Origin: Porphyromonadaceae bacterium UBA7141
GTDB lineage: Bacteria; Bacteroidota; Bacteroidia; Bacteroidales; Muribaculaceae
Direction of reading: 5' to 3'
DNA length: 33,532 nt
Assembly (NCBI GenBank): GCA_002491945.1
Contig: DKWX01000054.1
Span: 1-33,532, forward strand
Position 1 is the stretch's first letter. Each line of letters starts with the position of its first letter. Positions 7,336 to 17,488 of this stretch are shown here, piece after piece. The position numbers were made by a program, and so were the translations under genes. Under the pieces are notes generated by a model. That model saw only the letters and a list, made by a program, of their open reading frames with translations. It had not been told where the DNA came from and made no database searches.

Positions 7336-10300
7336 TTATCTGATGGCGATTCTGTGGTAGGTGTAGTCGCCGTCGGCTTTTACGGTCACCACATAGACGC
7401 CGTTGGAAAGGTTGGGCAATCTGATGCCGGATTCTGTCACGTCGGTGGCGCGCAGCAGTTTGCGGCCTTCGGTGTCGTAGATTTCCACAAGCTGGATGCT
7501 CTGCGCGTCGGTGCCGCGTATGCGCAGCATCTCCCCTTCTACGGCGAGACGGATGTGGCCGTCATACCGCACGTCGGCGATGCCGGCCAGGTCGCCGTCG
7601 ATCGTGATGGCGTAGGGGTTGAAGATATCGCCTGTGGCATCTTCGGAGAATCTGAGCGATTGACTTACGGGATATGCATGGCTGCCTTCGGCATCTGTCA
7701 CCTGCAGGGTGATCGTGTCGGCTGCATCGCCATACACAGCCATCATCACCAGTCCGCCGGCCACCCTGCCGATGCCCCGGCATTCGGAGCCGCAGAAGGC
7801 GGCCACCTGATAGTCGGCATTGTCAAGGTCTGATCCGTCGGGGCGGCACAGTGTGGCTACCACCGGCATTATCCGTGCGTATTTGCGGATATCCACCACG
7901 AGGGGAGATCCGCCGGCGATACCGGCGGCGTTGCGTGCGGCGGCTGTGGATACGATCGAGGTGTTGTAGGTCACTTCTTTGGCTGAGCGGCTGTGGTACA
8001 TGTATCCCAGTCCAGGCGACATAGTGAGCAGCGTGCCTATCCAGTTCTGGCCGTCATACTGCGCGAAACCGTTCTGCCCCACTATCATGTCGAGTTCTTC
8101 GGCCTGTGTCGGCGCGAGGGCTTCGTCTACGCTCATGGTCTGCGCTACGGGATACCCGAGCCAGTTCCATCCGGCATTTAGTGGTATCGGGGTGGCGGGG
8201 TTCCATGCCACGTCGCTGAGGCGCGTGCGTCCTGTGGGGGCTGAGGTCTCTACTTTGTAGCTGTCGGCGGCTGAGAGTCGGGTGAGTGTACCCACAATGC
8301 CGAGCTGCGGATCGCTGATCGCTTCGCCGGTCTGGCTGAGTATCCGTGTCACTGACGGGTCGGCTGCAAGTTCGGCTACATCGGCTCCGTCGGCGAGGTT
8401 GTGCGAGATCCATGTCCACCCTTCGGCCATCTGGAAGTCAATGTCGGAATGCTTGATGGTGTAGTTGAATTCCACTGTCTCGGATACGTCGTCGCCGGAG
8501 TTGCCTACGCTTGTTATGGCGAGGATATGCGTATCCTCTTCGATTACGATGGGCACGGTGTATTTGCGGCGTGTGCCGTCGGCATCGCAGGGGCATGAGC
8601 CATCGGTGGTGAAGTAGATCACTGCGTCTTTCGAGCCGGTGGTCAGTTCGACTTTGGTACCGCGGTATACGGCTGTGCCGCTGGCCCGCGAGGCCACGGG
8701 AGCCTCGGCGGTGATTATCTCGGTCACTACATCGACGGCGCAGTCACCGGTGGCGGTGACGTCGTCGATCGCAAATGAGAGTGTTGCACTGCCCGGGAGG
8801 TTACCGCTGACTCTGACCACTGTTTTGCCATCGGCGTCGAGTGTGAGTTCGTCGGAGTCAATGGAGGCGATGAGGTCGGACGATGTGGCCACTCGGAGCG
8901 TGCGCCCTGCAGCGGCGTCGGGGGGTAAGGCAAATACGGTCACTTCTTTTTCGCCGCCGTAAAGCACTTTCACATCATCGGCATATACGGCCTGCACCTC
9001 TTTCTCCACGTCGAGCACCTGCGAGTAGGTCTCCGTCATCGGTATACCGGCATAGGAGAGTACGTTGCGGCTTACCGTGACGCGGATTTCGCCTGTGGTG
9101 GCACTGATCTTCTCTTCCGGCACGAAGCGCACACGCGAGGCGTAGCGCATGGCGTCGGCATCATCTTCATCGGCATATTCGTCGGCGAGTGCGGAGTCTA
9201 TGAGGCGCACTTCGCCGGGGAGTTTTTCGCCGTTGGCGCTTACGTAGATGTTGTCGGGGGTGAGTGTAGAGAGGTCCATGTATTTGTCAAACTGCACCTC
9301 CACACCCTCTTCATATGCGCGGGCTTCGGTCACTTCGGGCTGCTTGTTCTGCACGATTCCGATGTTGACGTCGAGCTGCGGCGGGGGCACGGGAAGCCAT
9401 TCGCTGTAGGCGGTGAGATAACCGTCTTTTTCGAATTTCACCTGCCACAGACCCTGCGGCACATCCCACTGGTACATACCGTATTCATCGGTAAAGAGGG
9501 GATTCTTCTGAGCATATTCTTCGGCATCCCAGAGCACGATTTCCTCGTACGGGTCGCCATACATATCCTCTTTCGTCTCCTTGTAGTAGATAGTGGCCTG
9601 CACTCCTTCCACACGGTTTTCGGGCACAGCTTCGTATACGTAGCCTGATGGGTCGAGTATAGGACTGACAGGAGTTGTGACCGGAGGCGTAGGATTGGGA
9701 TAATGATTGGGATCTGTATCACTGTTATCGTCAGGCAACGGCTCATCACCATTATCCGGGAAGTCTTCCGGTTTAGGATCCTTTTCCTTACACAGTTTCT
9801 GCGTCTTCTGATAAGCTTTTTCCGTACGGTCTTTAAATCCGTCTACCAGTTTATGATAAGCATAGTCAGCTGCAATATTACCGGCCATCACGACAATAGC
9901 TGCCATTATTGCTGAGGTGGATGTTCCACCTGATGGTACCAGAGCGGCAATACCTGCAGTCACACCTCCTATTTCAGCCACATCACAACACAACTTGCCG
10001 AAGTAATAGGCTCCGGCACCGATAGCCCATCGGTTAACGCTTTCTTTCAGTTTCTGTGTTGCAGCTTCGGCTGCCTTGCACGGAGGCGTAAGGGAATCCC
10101 TTAACGAAATCAGGTCACTTACCTCTTCAATGGCATCCTTTCCATCCATTATCAAGGCAAAGAAGGAGAATGCCTTACCTGCGACTTTGCTGGCATTGCC
10201 GGCTCCCTCAAGGTATTGCTTGAAGTTTTTATTCAACCATGTGGAGGTTGATTCAAGTCCATCAAGCACTTTGGTTTTAGCCGCTATCTTTAGGCCGATT

Positions 10301-13300
10301 TTCTTTTTGAGATATATGTTGTTGCTGTTCTTTTCAAGCCAAAGCCTATCGTTTTCCAGCCCTGTAAGTTCATCACGGACCTGGCCCATAGCTTTTTCCA
10401 GATTCTCATTACAACTGTTCAGATAGCCATATATCCCGCTTACAAGATTTTCAATCTTATCACTTACCTCATGAAGTTTCTCTACCCATCCTTCGGCAGA
10501 GTCAGATTCTCTGGCACGCAAGACTCTTGCAAGAGGAGTGTCAGTTTGACAATCAACGGTTATAAATATGTCTGACTCAAAATCCACAAATTGCCATACC
10601 GTGCCGTCACTGAGGTAATAGCTGTCATTACCGTCGGTTTTAGGCACTGTCCGGAAACCCTGTTCGATAAGCGCTTCTGCTGTTATTCCATCACAATTAC
10701 TGATTCTGATACCTTCAGTATAATCTCCCACCGCTGAATTCCAAGGAGATGCTGACAGCAGATTATTCAGGTAATCAGGATCTTCCGGAAGTTGAGAAAG
10801 GCGTATACTGATGGATTCCTCTGTTATGGCCTCATCACTGTTTTCAGTAGCGGTGATGCCATAACGACTACATAATTCATCTATTATCGCTTTTTCCTCT
10901 TCTTCCGTAAGATCGGAATCAAGACGCGCCGTTATCGCATCGAGCCATTCTTTGTTTTCCTCATATTCCCGGATTACTTCATCCGCAGGATTCAGATTGT
11001 CGGCCATGAAGCCGGAATCAATGGGGCTAACCTCGTTCACTTCATAGTCCACACTTACATTTTCGGGCAACGATGACGATGAGAACGATGCTACGGCTAC
11101 CCAACATCTGCTGGTTTCGGAATATATCGGCACAAGTTTCATCACACTTCCCGAACTTGTGTATACATTCAGTACTATATTGCGCAGCTGTGTCGGATCT
11201 GCAGTATTGAATCTTACAAGAAAAGTCAGGTCTGTGGTAGTATAAAAATCATATTTGGATACATTACACGAGCCATCACTCATGTTCCATATCACCTCAT
11301 ATTGCTTTTTGTAATATCCATTCCAGAATGTCATTGCCACTTCTACCGGCATGACTGCACTCGGATCATAACATACTTCTTTATTCTCCGTGACAAGTAT
11401 TGTCTGGCTTGGAGTTTCAATACGACCGGAAACATTGAATGTGCTTAAGTTTATGGCCTCGGCCAATACACAATCGGCACTCCATTCTCCCTTTGCATTA
11501 GCTTTGCTTTTACCTACGAGCGCCCCATCGGCATAAATCTCGATACCGGATTGAGGCTGTGCGCTTCCGCTTACGGTAAAGTCCAGTGAGGCAATAGTCT
11601 TGGGTACCGATATCTCGAGGTTTTTGATTTCGGATACGGCGGCGCCGATCGGCTGGGTCACTGTCTTGCCGTTGTAGTCGAACACTACGTAGGCGGTGGC
11701 GTTGAACGTGCCGCCCGTGGTTGGCACTACGCAGAAGCGGGTCTGGGTCTGGTAACCGGTGCCGAGCTGTATGGTCAGGCGGTTGCTGTCGAGGGTGTAG
11801 GGCAATATGTTGGGACCCTGTATCACTGACTGCTCTACCATTTCGCAGGCTTCGGGGAGGTCTACCACGAGGGCGACGTTGCTTATGTCGTTTTTGTATA
11901 CCCCCTTGAAGTCGATGGAGCTGCGGAGGGTGAGGTAGTTGCCTGTGGTGATGCTGCTTTTGTTGGCAGAGAAACCGGTGGTGCCGCCGGTGTAGTAGAA
12001 GAGGCTTTCGTCAAATGCGGGCACTTCGGGTATCCGCACTTCGGCGAGGCGTCCGCTTTCTACGGTGACGGCGTTCTTTACGTAGTCTTTCCCTTCGGTG
12101 AGGCCGATTTCGTCGAAGTTCTGAAGGCGGAGTATGGAGTTCATGAGGTCTGACTGACCCATGCTGACGAGTGTATACTCGCCGTCTTCGAGTTCGGTGA
12201 AGGTTACTTTGGCCTGTGTGTAGGGGGATTTTTTGAGCAGTTCGCCGTTGCGGCCGTACAGCATGGCTGTGACGGCGGGATTGTCGGTCATATCGAATGT
12301 GGCCGATACTCCACCTTTGCCCACTATGTCGAATGTCACTTCGGCACGCTGTCCGTCGCCTACGGTCACTGTCTCTGTCACGGGGTGGAAGGCTCCGGTG
12401 CGTGAGGTGGCGGTGAGGCGCAGCTCATCGCCGGGGTTGATGCTCTCGTCTAGCACGGCGACCATCGGGTACTGGAGCGAGAGGTCGGTGTGCTGACGCG
12501 CCTGAGTGACGTTGTATACGTCGATCTCTACGTTCCGGTAGTCGGCGTAGAAGTTCTCTACGTTGTCAGATCCGGCTGCGTGGTAGGTGAATCCGTATGT
12601 CACTCTTGCCCCTACGATTGAGCGCAGTGTGGCGGTGCCGAGGTCAAGTGCGCTGACTTCGGGCGCAAAGGCTCCGATCGTGTCGTTGAGGTTGACGCAT
12701 TCGGTGGCGGCATAGGTGAGGCGCGTTTCGGGTGCTTCAAGCACTGTGAGGAGCCATTCACCCTTGCGGTCGGTTTTGACGGTGTAGGTCTTGGTGTATC
12801 TGCCGTTGAGCATCTGGCTTGCGGATACGGAGGCTCCCTGCAGGGGTGCGCCGTTGCCGTCGGCTACGGTGCCGTTGAGGCGGATGCTGCGGAAGGGGGC
12901 GAGGGCGATGGTGCAGGTGTTGCTGTCGGCGCTGACGGTGAATTCCACATCCTCCGGGTTGGCATATGCCGTCCCGAGGCGGCTGTCGAGTGTCACGCGG
13001 CAGATTAGCTGCTGCCCTTCGGGTATCTCGCCGAGCGAGTCGGCTTTGCGCAGGTAGGTGGTGCTTCCATCGGCAAGGGGTTTGAGCCATTCTACGCTCA
13101 CCTGCTGCGTCACGTCGGTGCCATCGGGTGCGAGCACCTCGGCCACTACGGTGTGCAGCGGTTTCAAGTCGCTGAATGTCACTTCGATGTCGCGCTCCGG
13201 TATCACTACGTTTTCAATACGCCCTATCTCAAGTCCGGCCTGGGAGTACATGTAGATATTGTACTGTTCGTCTTTCCTCAGTCCGTTGAAGGTGTAGAGC

Positions 13301-14637
13301 TGTCGGTCGGAGATTACGTATTTCTGGCGTACGCCGGAGTTGACGTTGACGATTTCGAGCGAGTTGTTCTTATACCGTCCGTCGGCTCCGTCGGCCGGAA
13401 GGTTTACCTGCAGCACATGCGCGTCGTTGCTGATGGGAAGAATTGTGAAGTCTTTCCATCCGTCGGCAGCTGAGTAGAGTTCTATGGCTGCGGCGGGAAC
13501 GAATACGGTGCAGTTGGCGCTGTTGGTGAAGTCTCTGAATGCCGATGCGCTGCATACGGGTGGTTCCTGCCCGTAGAGGGTGATCGCCATGAGGTTCTCG
13601 CAGTACTGGAAGGCATAGTTGCCTATTTCAGTGATTGTGGAGGGGAGCACGATGTCGGATACCCCCATCGAGTTGAAGGCATACGAGGGGAGTGCCGTCA
13701 CGCCGCCGGTGCGTGAGAGGTCAATGGTGGCGGCGTTGGAGAGGTTGCTGAGTATCCCGATGTCGTTTCTGTCTATTTTTCCCTTTACTATGAGGCTGCT
13801 TACGTTGGAGTAACTGCCTGAGCCTACGAGTGTGCTGAGCGCACTGTAGAGCTGTCCGGGCCGGAAGTCATCGATTATCACCTGCCCGGTCGTGGGGTTG
13901 TAGTAGTTGGCGGCCGGGTTGGAGGGTGAGGCGGGGTTGTATTCGAGATGCGCCACGATGTCGAGGGCTTTCTCTCCCATGGTGACGGTCAGCGGGGAGG
14001 TGTCGGCCGCTTGTTCGACTCCGTTTACGGTCCATCCGGTGAGATGCCAACCGGTGTTGGGGTAGGCATAGACCTGGCGGGTGGCGTTCTCTTCCATGTC
14101 GAATGCTTCCGACGGACTGACGGATGCGGCTCCCGAGGGGATGGTGCGCACTGTCACGGGGTGCTTCACTTTCTGCTCTTCAGGGCTGGGATTGCCGGGG
14201 CTGGCGGGATCGTAGCGGAAGTTGGCCACGAGTGTCACGTCATGCTCGGGCATGGTGTAGTAGAAGTCGGTGGAGGCGGAGATTTCCTCTCCGTCGGCTG
14301 TCCAGTTGATGAATACGAAGCCTGAATTTGCGCTGGCGCTTACGTATGTGCGCTGTCCGGCCTTTACGCCGACGGGTGAGGATGGCGACAGGTACCCTGT
14401 GCCGCTGGGGTTGGCCACTGCCGTAAGGCGGTAGGTCTGCTCCGTAGGCACGTCTTCGGTCTGTCCGGGGTTGCCGGGCGACGTGGGGTTATAGTCCTCC
14501 CCTATACCGTAGGATGGCCCGGACTGCGATGATGACGCCGTAGCCACTGCCAGACATACTCCCGCAAGGAGCACCGCCAGTATGCCACGCCGTAACCCCG
14601 CCACCGAGATTCTCTTCGATGATAGGTTTATTTTCAT
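7336..14637 (-). CDS. Giant modular surface protein (InlB, LRR, Ig-like, CHB_HEX-like, T9SS-like C-terminus)
   Basis: 2433 aa, the middle gene of the operon (20 nt after the LRR gene, 12 nt before the InlB gene). Approximate order: signal peptide 1-36; two InlB-like repeat domains at 68-150 and 157-240, each bordered by Y(N/D)P(A/T)SP(G/S)NP motifs; a short BspA-type LRR block at 265-400; a carboxypeptidase-regulatory-like domain at 586-660; many beta domains; a helical, partly hydrophobic segment at about 1209-1619; a Pro/Asp linker; the DPSGYVYEAVPENR domain at 1660-1757; an SbsA/Big_5-type Ig-like domain at 1766-1876; a chitobiase-C-terminal-like domain at 1982-2060 (IYFTTDGS); a GWTWISHNL domain; the CGSECRGI module at about 2249-2345; and a type IX sorting-like end at 2352-2433 (LVEIYDTEGRKLL ... 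NGVYVVTVKADG). It is probably a surface adhesin or scaffold. I see no catalytic site. DNA at about 9650-11640 is visibly AT-richer than the rest. Confidence 0.8.
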   Translation of the reverse strand: MKINLSSKRISVAGLRRGILAVLLAGVCLAVATASSSQSGPSYGIGEDYNPTSPGNPGQTEDVPTEQTYRLTAVANPSGTGYLSPSSPVGVKAGQRTYVSASANSGFVFINWTADGEEISASTDFYYTMPEHDVTLVANFRYDPASPGNPSPEEQKVKHPVTVRTIPSGAASVSPSEAFDMEENATRQVYAYPNTGWHLTGWTVNGVEQAADTSPLTVTMGEKALDIVAHLEYNPASPSNPAANYYNPTTGQVIIDDFRPGQLYSALSTLVGSGSYSNVSSLIVKGKIDRNDIGILSNLSNAATIDLSRTGGVTALPSYAFNSMGVSDIVLPSTITEIGNYAFQYCENLMAITLYGQEPPVCSASAFRDFTNSANCTVFVPAAAIELYSAADGWKDFTILPISNDAHVLQVNLPADGADGRYKNNSLEIVNVNSGVRQKYVISDRQLYTFNGLRKDEQYNIYMYSQAGLEIGRIENVVIPERDIEVTFSDLKPLHTVVAEVLAPDGTDVTQQVSVEWLKPLADGSTTYLRKADSLGEIPEGQQLICRVTLDSRLGTAYANPEDVEFTVSADSNTCTIALAPFRSIRLNGTVADGNGAPLQGASVSASQMLNGRYTKTYTVKTDRKGEWLLTVLEAPETRLTYAATECVNLNDTIGAFAPEVSALDLGTATLRSIVGARVTYGFTYHAAGSDNVENFYADYRNVEIDVYNVTQARQHTDLSLQYPMVAVLDESINPGDELRLTATSRTGAFHPVTETVTVGDGQRAEVTFDIVGKGGVSATFDMTDNPAVTAMLYGRNGELLKKSPYTQAKVTFTELEDGEYTLVSMGQSDLMNSILRLQNFDEIGLTEGKDYVKNAVTVESGRLAEVRIPEVPAFDESLFYYTGGTTGFSANKSSITTGNYLTLRSSIDFKGVYKNDISNVALVVDLPEACEMVEQSVIQGPNILPYTLDSNRLTIQLGTGYQTQTRFCVVPTTGGTFNATAYVVFDYNGKTVTQPIGAAVSEIKNLEISVPKTIASLDFTVSGSAQPQSGIEIYADGALVGKSKANAKGEWSADCVLAEAINLSTFNVSGRIETPSQTILVTENKEVCYDPSAVMPVEVAMTFWNGYYKKQYEVIWNMSDGSCNVSKYDFYTTTDLTFLVRFNTADPTQLRNIVLNVYTSSGSVMKLVPIYSETSRCWVAVASFSSSSLPENVSVDYEVNEVSPIDSGFMADNLNPADEVIREYEENKEWLDAITARLDSDLTEEEEKAIIDELCSRYGITATENSDEAITEESISIRLSQLPEDPDYLNNLLSASPWNSAVGDYTEGIRISNCDGITAEALIEQGFRTVPKTDGNDSYYLSDGTVWQFVDFESDIFITVDCQTDTPLARVLRARESDSAEGWVEKLHEVSDKIENLVSGIYGYLNSCNENLEKAMGQVRDELTGLENDRLWLEKNSNNIYLKKKIGLKIAAKTKVLDGLESTSTWLNKNFKQYLEGAGNASKVAGKAFSFFALIMDGKDAIEEVSDLISLRDSLTPPCKAAEAATQKLKESVNRWAIGAGAYYFGKLCCDVAEIGGVTAGIAALVPSGGTSTSAIMAAIVVMAGNIAADYAYHKLVDGFKDRTEKAYQKTQKLCKEKDPKPEDFPDNGDEPLPDDNSDTDPNHYPNPTPPVTTPVSPILDPSGYVYEAVPENRVEGVQATIYYKETKEDMYGDPYEEIVLWDAEEYAQKNPLFTDEYGMYQWDVPQGLWQVKFEKDGYLTAYSEWLPVPPPQLDVNIGIVQNKQPEVTEARAYEEGVEVQFDKYMDLSTLTPDNIYVSANGEKLPGEVRLIDSALADEYADEDDADAMRYASRVRFVPEEKISATTGEIRVTVSRNVLSYAGIPMTETYSQVLDVEKEVQAVYADDVKVLYGGEKEVTVFALPPDAAAGRTLRVATSSDLIASIDSDELTLDADGKTVVRVSGNLPGSATLSFAIDDVTATGDCAVDVVTEIITAEAPVASRASGTAVYRGTKVELTTGSKDAVIYFTTDGSCPCDADGTRRKYTVPIVIEEDTHILAITSVGNSGDDVSETVEFNYTIKHSDIDFQMAEGWTWISHNLADGADVAELAADPSVTRILSQTGEAISDPQLGIVGTLTRLSAADSYKVETSAPTGRTRLSDVAWNPATPIPLNAGWNWLGYPVAQTMSVDEALAPTQAEELDMIVGQNGFAQYDGQNWIGTLLTMSPGLGYMYHSRSAKEVTYNTSIVSTAAARNAAGIAGGSPLVVDIRKYARIMPVVATLCRPDGSDLDNADYQVAAFCGSECRGIGRVAGGLVMMAVYGDAADTITLQVTDAEGSHAYPVSQSLRFSEDATGDIFNPYAITIDGDLAGIADVRYDGHIRLAVEGEMLRIRGTDAQSIQLVEIYDTEGRKLLRATDVTESGIRLPNLSNGVYVVTVKADGDYTYHRIAIR

Positions 14638-14657
14638 TGTTGTTGTGGTCTGTGGGT

Positions 14658-17360
14658 TTATTTAAGGATTGCCTTGCGGGTCTTGCTGCCGTCGGTCACT
14701 ATGTAGATTCCGGCCGCGGGGACGTTTATGGCATCGGCCCTGCCGGTGTATACGCTGACTCCGCTGAGTGAAGTGACACTTACCTGTGTGTCGCTGCCGA
14801 AGTCGGCTGTGACTGTGTCGATGCCTGTCTGCGATTCTTTGAGGAAGCTGACTGCAAAGCGGCCCGCGCTGTCGCCGGCTGTGGCGGTGAAGGTGTAGTC
14901 GGTGGCGGTGAGGTCAACGCTGATGCCGGTCTGTGTGTCGGTGAGCATTACTTTCCAGTCGGATGCGTAGTTGCCTGTGAGTGCGAGGGTGTATTCTCCT
15001 TCTCGGGCGGTGCGGATACCAAGTGTGGCGAGTCCGTCGGCTACGGGGCGCTCTGCGATGCTGCAGTTTACGTCGGCTGCCACGTATATCTGGGCGCCGT
15101 CACTCCCTTCGGCAAAAAATTTGGATGCGTCGCGCCCTATCTCGTATTCCATGGCTGCCTCGGGGTTGAGCACGATGCGGGCACGGTCGAAGCTCTTCCC
15201 GGCGCTTACCTCGAAGTTGAATATGTTGCGACCTTCGGCTGCGGGAGCCTCATGCCGCACTGCGGGTTTCTTGTAGAGGGGTTTCCCTTCGTCGGAGTGC
15301 ATGCGTCCGGTCTCTTTGAATGTCATTTCCGTGCTTTCGAGGGGGCACTGCACGAAGAATGCCTCGAAGGGGGCGAGCACGAGGTCGTCGTCTACGGGTG
15401 AGTAGGCTACGTAGGCGCGGCCGTTCCAGATGGTGACGGGTGCTGTGAACTCTTCGTTGAGGCTGTGCATGTCGAAGTAGGCTGGATAGGGGTTGCCTAC
15501 GAGGTTCCACGAGCGGTTGTGGGCAAATTCGGCAGCGTATTCCGAGAGCTGCACTGTCACGTCGGTCGACCGGAATATGTTGTTTTTGGTCAGGCTGTTG
15601 CCGGATGTGAATGAGAGTGTGGGGATATCATAGTATTCGTCGTTTCTCATACGCGCGGCCGACAGGATGTAACCTTTTCCGGCCTCCATGGTGTCGTCGG
15701 CGGTGAGGTCTACCCATGTCTCGGATGTTTCGCCTGCGGCGCGAGCGGCGGAGTCGTAGCGGCGGATCACCCAGTAGGTGTTTTCGCTCGGCACGATGTC
15801 GGATACCTTTACGTCAAACGGCAGTGAGATGAATCTCCATATCGGGGTGTCGTAGTAGTCGGTGTATAGCGAGAGGTTGAGGGTCACGTTGTCGGCACGC
15901 ATCTTGTCGGCGTAGTTGATGAGCGTGGGGCAATACGTGTAGCTGCGATTGTAGTAGCGGGTGGCTATCAGGGCATCTATAGTGAGTTCTCCGGCTGAGA
16001 GTGTACCCTCGCCCATGGCTGTGAGCTGCGCTACGGTACGTGTCGACCCTATGGTGCCGTCTGTGAGGCGCATCGAAGGGTTGCCGGCTACTGCGGCATT
16101 GTCTTCTTCTTCGAGGTTGATGGTCAGCGGGCGGTCGATGAGTATGTGCTCTACGGGTTCGTCGATTGAGCGCATCAGGTAGAAGTCGCTCCAATAGGTG
16201 GTGTTGCGGTAGAAGTCTTTGGAGAACGGGGGCACGTATAGGAATGTGCGCGACATGTCCATGTCGCTCCCGATGAATGACTCTGAGGCCGAGGGGGGCA
16301 CTGCGGCATAGCATTTGAATGAGGTGATGCCGGTCTTGTTGAACGCGCCCGATGCTATCATCGTGACGGTGGAGGGGATTGCTACCTCTTCAAGTGAGGT
16401 ACAGCCGTAGAATGCCTGATTTCCAATGGATATCAGTCCGGATTTCATCGTCACCTGTGAAAGCGACGGGCAGTTGCGGAATGCGTAGTTTTGTATTGCC
16501 GACAGGGTGGATGGCATCTCTACCGATTTAAGGGAAGCACATGAGCCGAATGCATCGCTTCCGACTGCAGTGAGTCCTTCGGGGAGCACTACCTCTTCCA
16601 ATCCGGTATTGTTGAATGCCTGCGATGAAATGGAGGCGAGGCTGTTGCCGAATTTCACCTCTTTCAATGCGGTGCATCCGGAGAAGGCGTAGCTACCTAT
16701 TGTCTGCAGTGATGTCAGGTCGGCGCTGCCGAGTGAGGTGCAGGCTCTGAAACCGTAACTGCCTATTGACCGCACTGTCGAAAGGTCGATGCCGCTGAGT
16801 TTCGAGCAGTCTTGGAATGCGTAGTTGCCGATTGTCTCGACTCCCTGCAGGTTGATGTAGGGGAGTGATTCGCATCCGTAGAATACGTAATTGCCGATGG
16901 TGGTGATGCCGTTGAGGTCAAACGCCTGAAGCATCCTGCACCCGTAGAAGGCATATTCACCGATGCTTGCCAGCGTGGAGGGGAGTTTTACTTCGAGCAG
17001 CGTGGAGCGGTTGTACATGAAGTTGCTCGGCAGCGCGGTGATGGTGGTCTCGCTGAGGTCGAGTTTCATCAGTGTGGTGAGGTTTTTGATGGCGCTGAGG
17101 TCGGTGTCGTTGATGTTGCCTGTTACTTTTACGTTCTGCACGGCTCCCCAGTTGTAGTCGTTCTGGGTGAGGTAGGTTTCGGCAAATTCACCTGATTTCT
17201 CTACGTTGACTGTCACCCAGTCGTATTCCCATCCGTAAGGCATGAGGATGGAGTTGCTGAATGAGGGGTTGTCAATATAACTTGCGAGTGCGTCTTTGTC
17301 GCACATGTATACTGCAGGTACCTGGAAATTTGACGTTACCGAGGGAGCGGCACCAAGCAT
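14658..17360 (-). CDS. BspA-type leucine-rich-repeat surface protein, C-terminal part of frameshifted gene
   Basis: 900 aa from the first in-frame ATG, but the frame stays open upstream to 17540. The added residues (RVDGKEYPVVYINSDYYFSR ... KTLTIPASVYYIDRNYSF) form a canonical first LRR_5 repeat. This is therefore the main body of a gene whose signal peptide lies in the preceding ORF. About eleven BspA/LRR_5 units of 22-23 residues span roughly 85-340 (TTIGNYVFYGCESLPYINL and relatives). They are followed by a domain seen in many Bacteroidales surface proteins (WRFISLPFDVKVSDI, AGKGYILSA, WNLVGNPYPAYFD) and a short sorting-like end (SVYTGRADAINVPAAGIYIV ... RKAILK). BspA-like LRR proteins bind host matrix or other bacteria. 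The stop lies 20 nt before the giant gene's start, so it is the first gene of the operon. Confidence 0.75.
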   Translation of the reverse strand: MLGAAPSVTSNFQVPAVYMCDKDALASYIDNPSFSNSILMPYGWEYDWVTVNVEKSGEFAETYLTQNDYNWGAVQNVKVTGNINDTDLSAIKNLTTLMKLDLSETTITALPSNFMYNRSTLLEVKLPSTLASIGEYAFYGCRMLQAFDLNGITTIGNYVFYGCESLPYINLQGVETIGNYAFQDCSKLSGIDLSTVRSIGSYGFRACTSLGSADLTSLQTIGSYAFSGCTALKEVKFGNSLASISSQAFNNTGLEEVVLPEGLTAVGSDAFGSCASLKSVEMPSTLSAIQNYAFRNCPSLSQVTMKSGLISIGNQAFYGCTSLEEVAIPSTVTMIASGAFNKTGITSFKCYAAVPPSASESFIGSDMDMSRTFLYVPPFSKDFYRNTTYWSDFYLMRSIDEPVEHILIDRPLTINLEEEDNAAVAGNPSMRLTDGTIGSTRTVAQLTAMGEGTLSAGELTIDALIATRYYNRSYTYCPTLINYADKMRADNVTLNLSLYTDYYDTPIWRFISLPFDVKVSDIVPSENTYWVIRRYDSAARAAGETSETWVDLTADDTMEAGKGYILSAARMRNDEYYDIPTLSFTSGNSLTKNNIFRSTDVTVQLSEYAAEFAHNRSWNLVGNPYPAYFDMHSLNEEFTAPVTIWNGRAYVAYSPVDDDLVLAPFEAFFVQCPLESTEMTFKETGRMHSDEGKPLYKKPAVRHEAPAAEGRNIFNFEVSAGKSFDRARIVLNPEAAMEYEIGRDASKFFAEGSDGAQIYVAADVNCSIAERPVADGLATLGIRTAREGEYTLALTGNYASDWKVMLTDTQTGISVDLTATDYTFTATAGDSAGRFAVSFLKESQTGIDTVTADFGSDTQVSVTSLSGVSVYTGRADAINVPAAGIYIVTDGSKTRKAILK

Positions 17361-17488
17361 GTAGATTGCGGTCAGGTTGCTGTCGAAGGAGTAGTTGCGG
17401 TCGATGTAGTATACGCTGGCGGGGATGGTGAGGGTCTTGATGTTTCTTGTGAAACCTCGGGAGAAGTAATAGTCGGAATTGATGTAGA

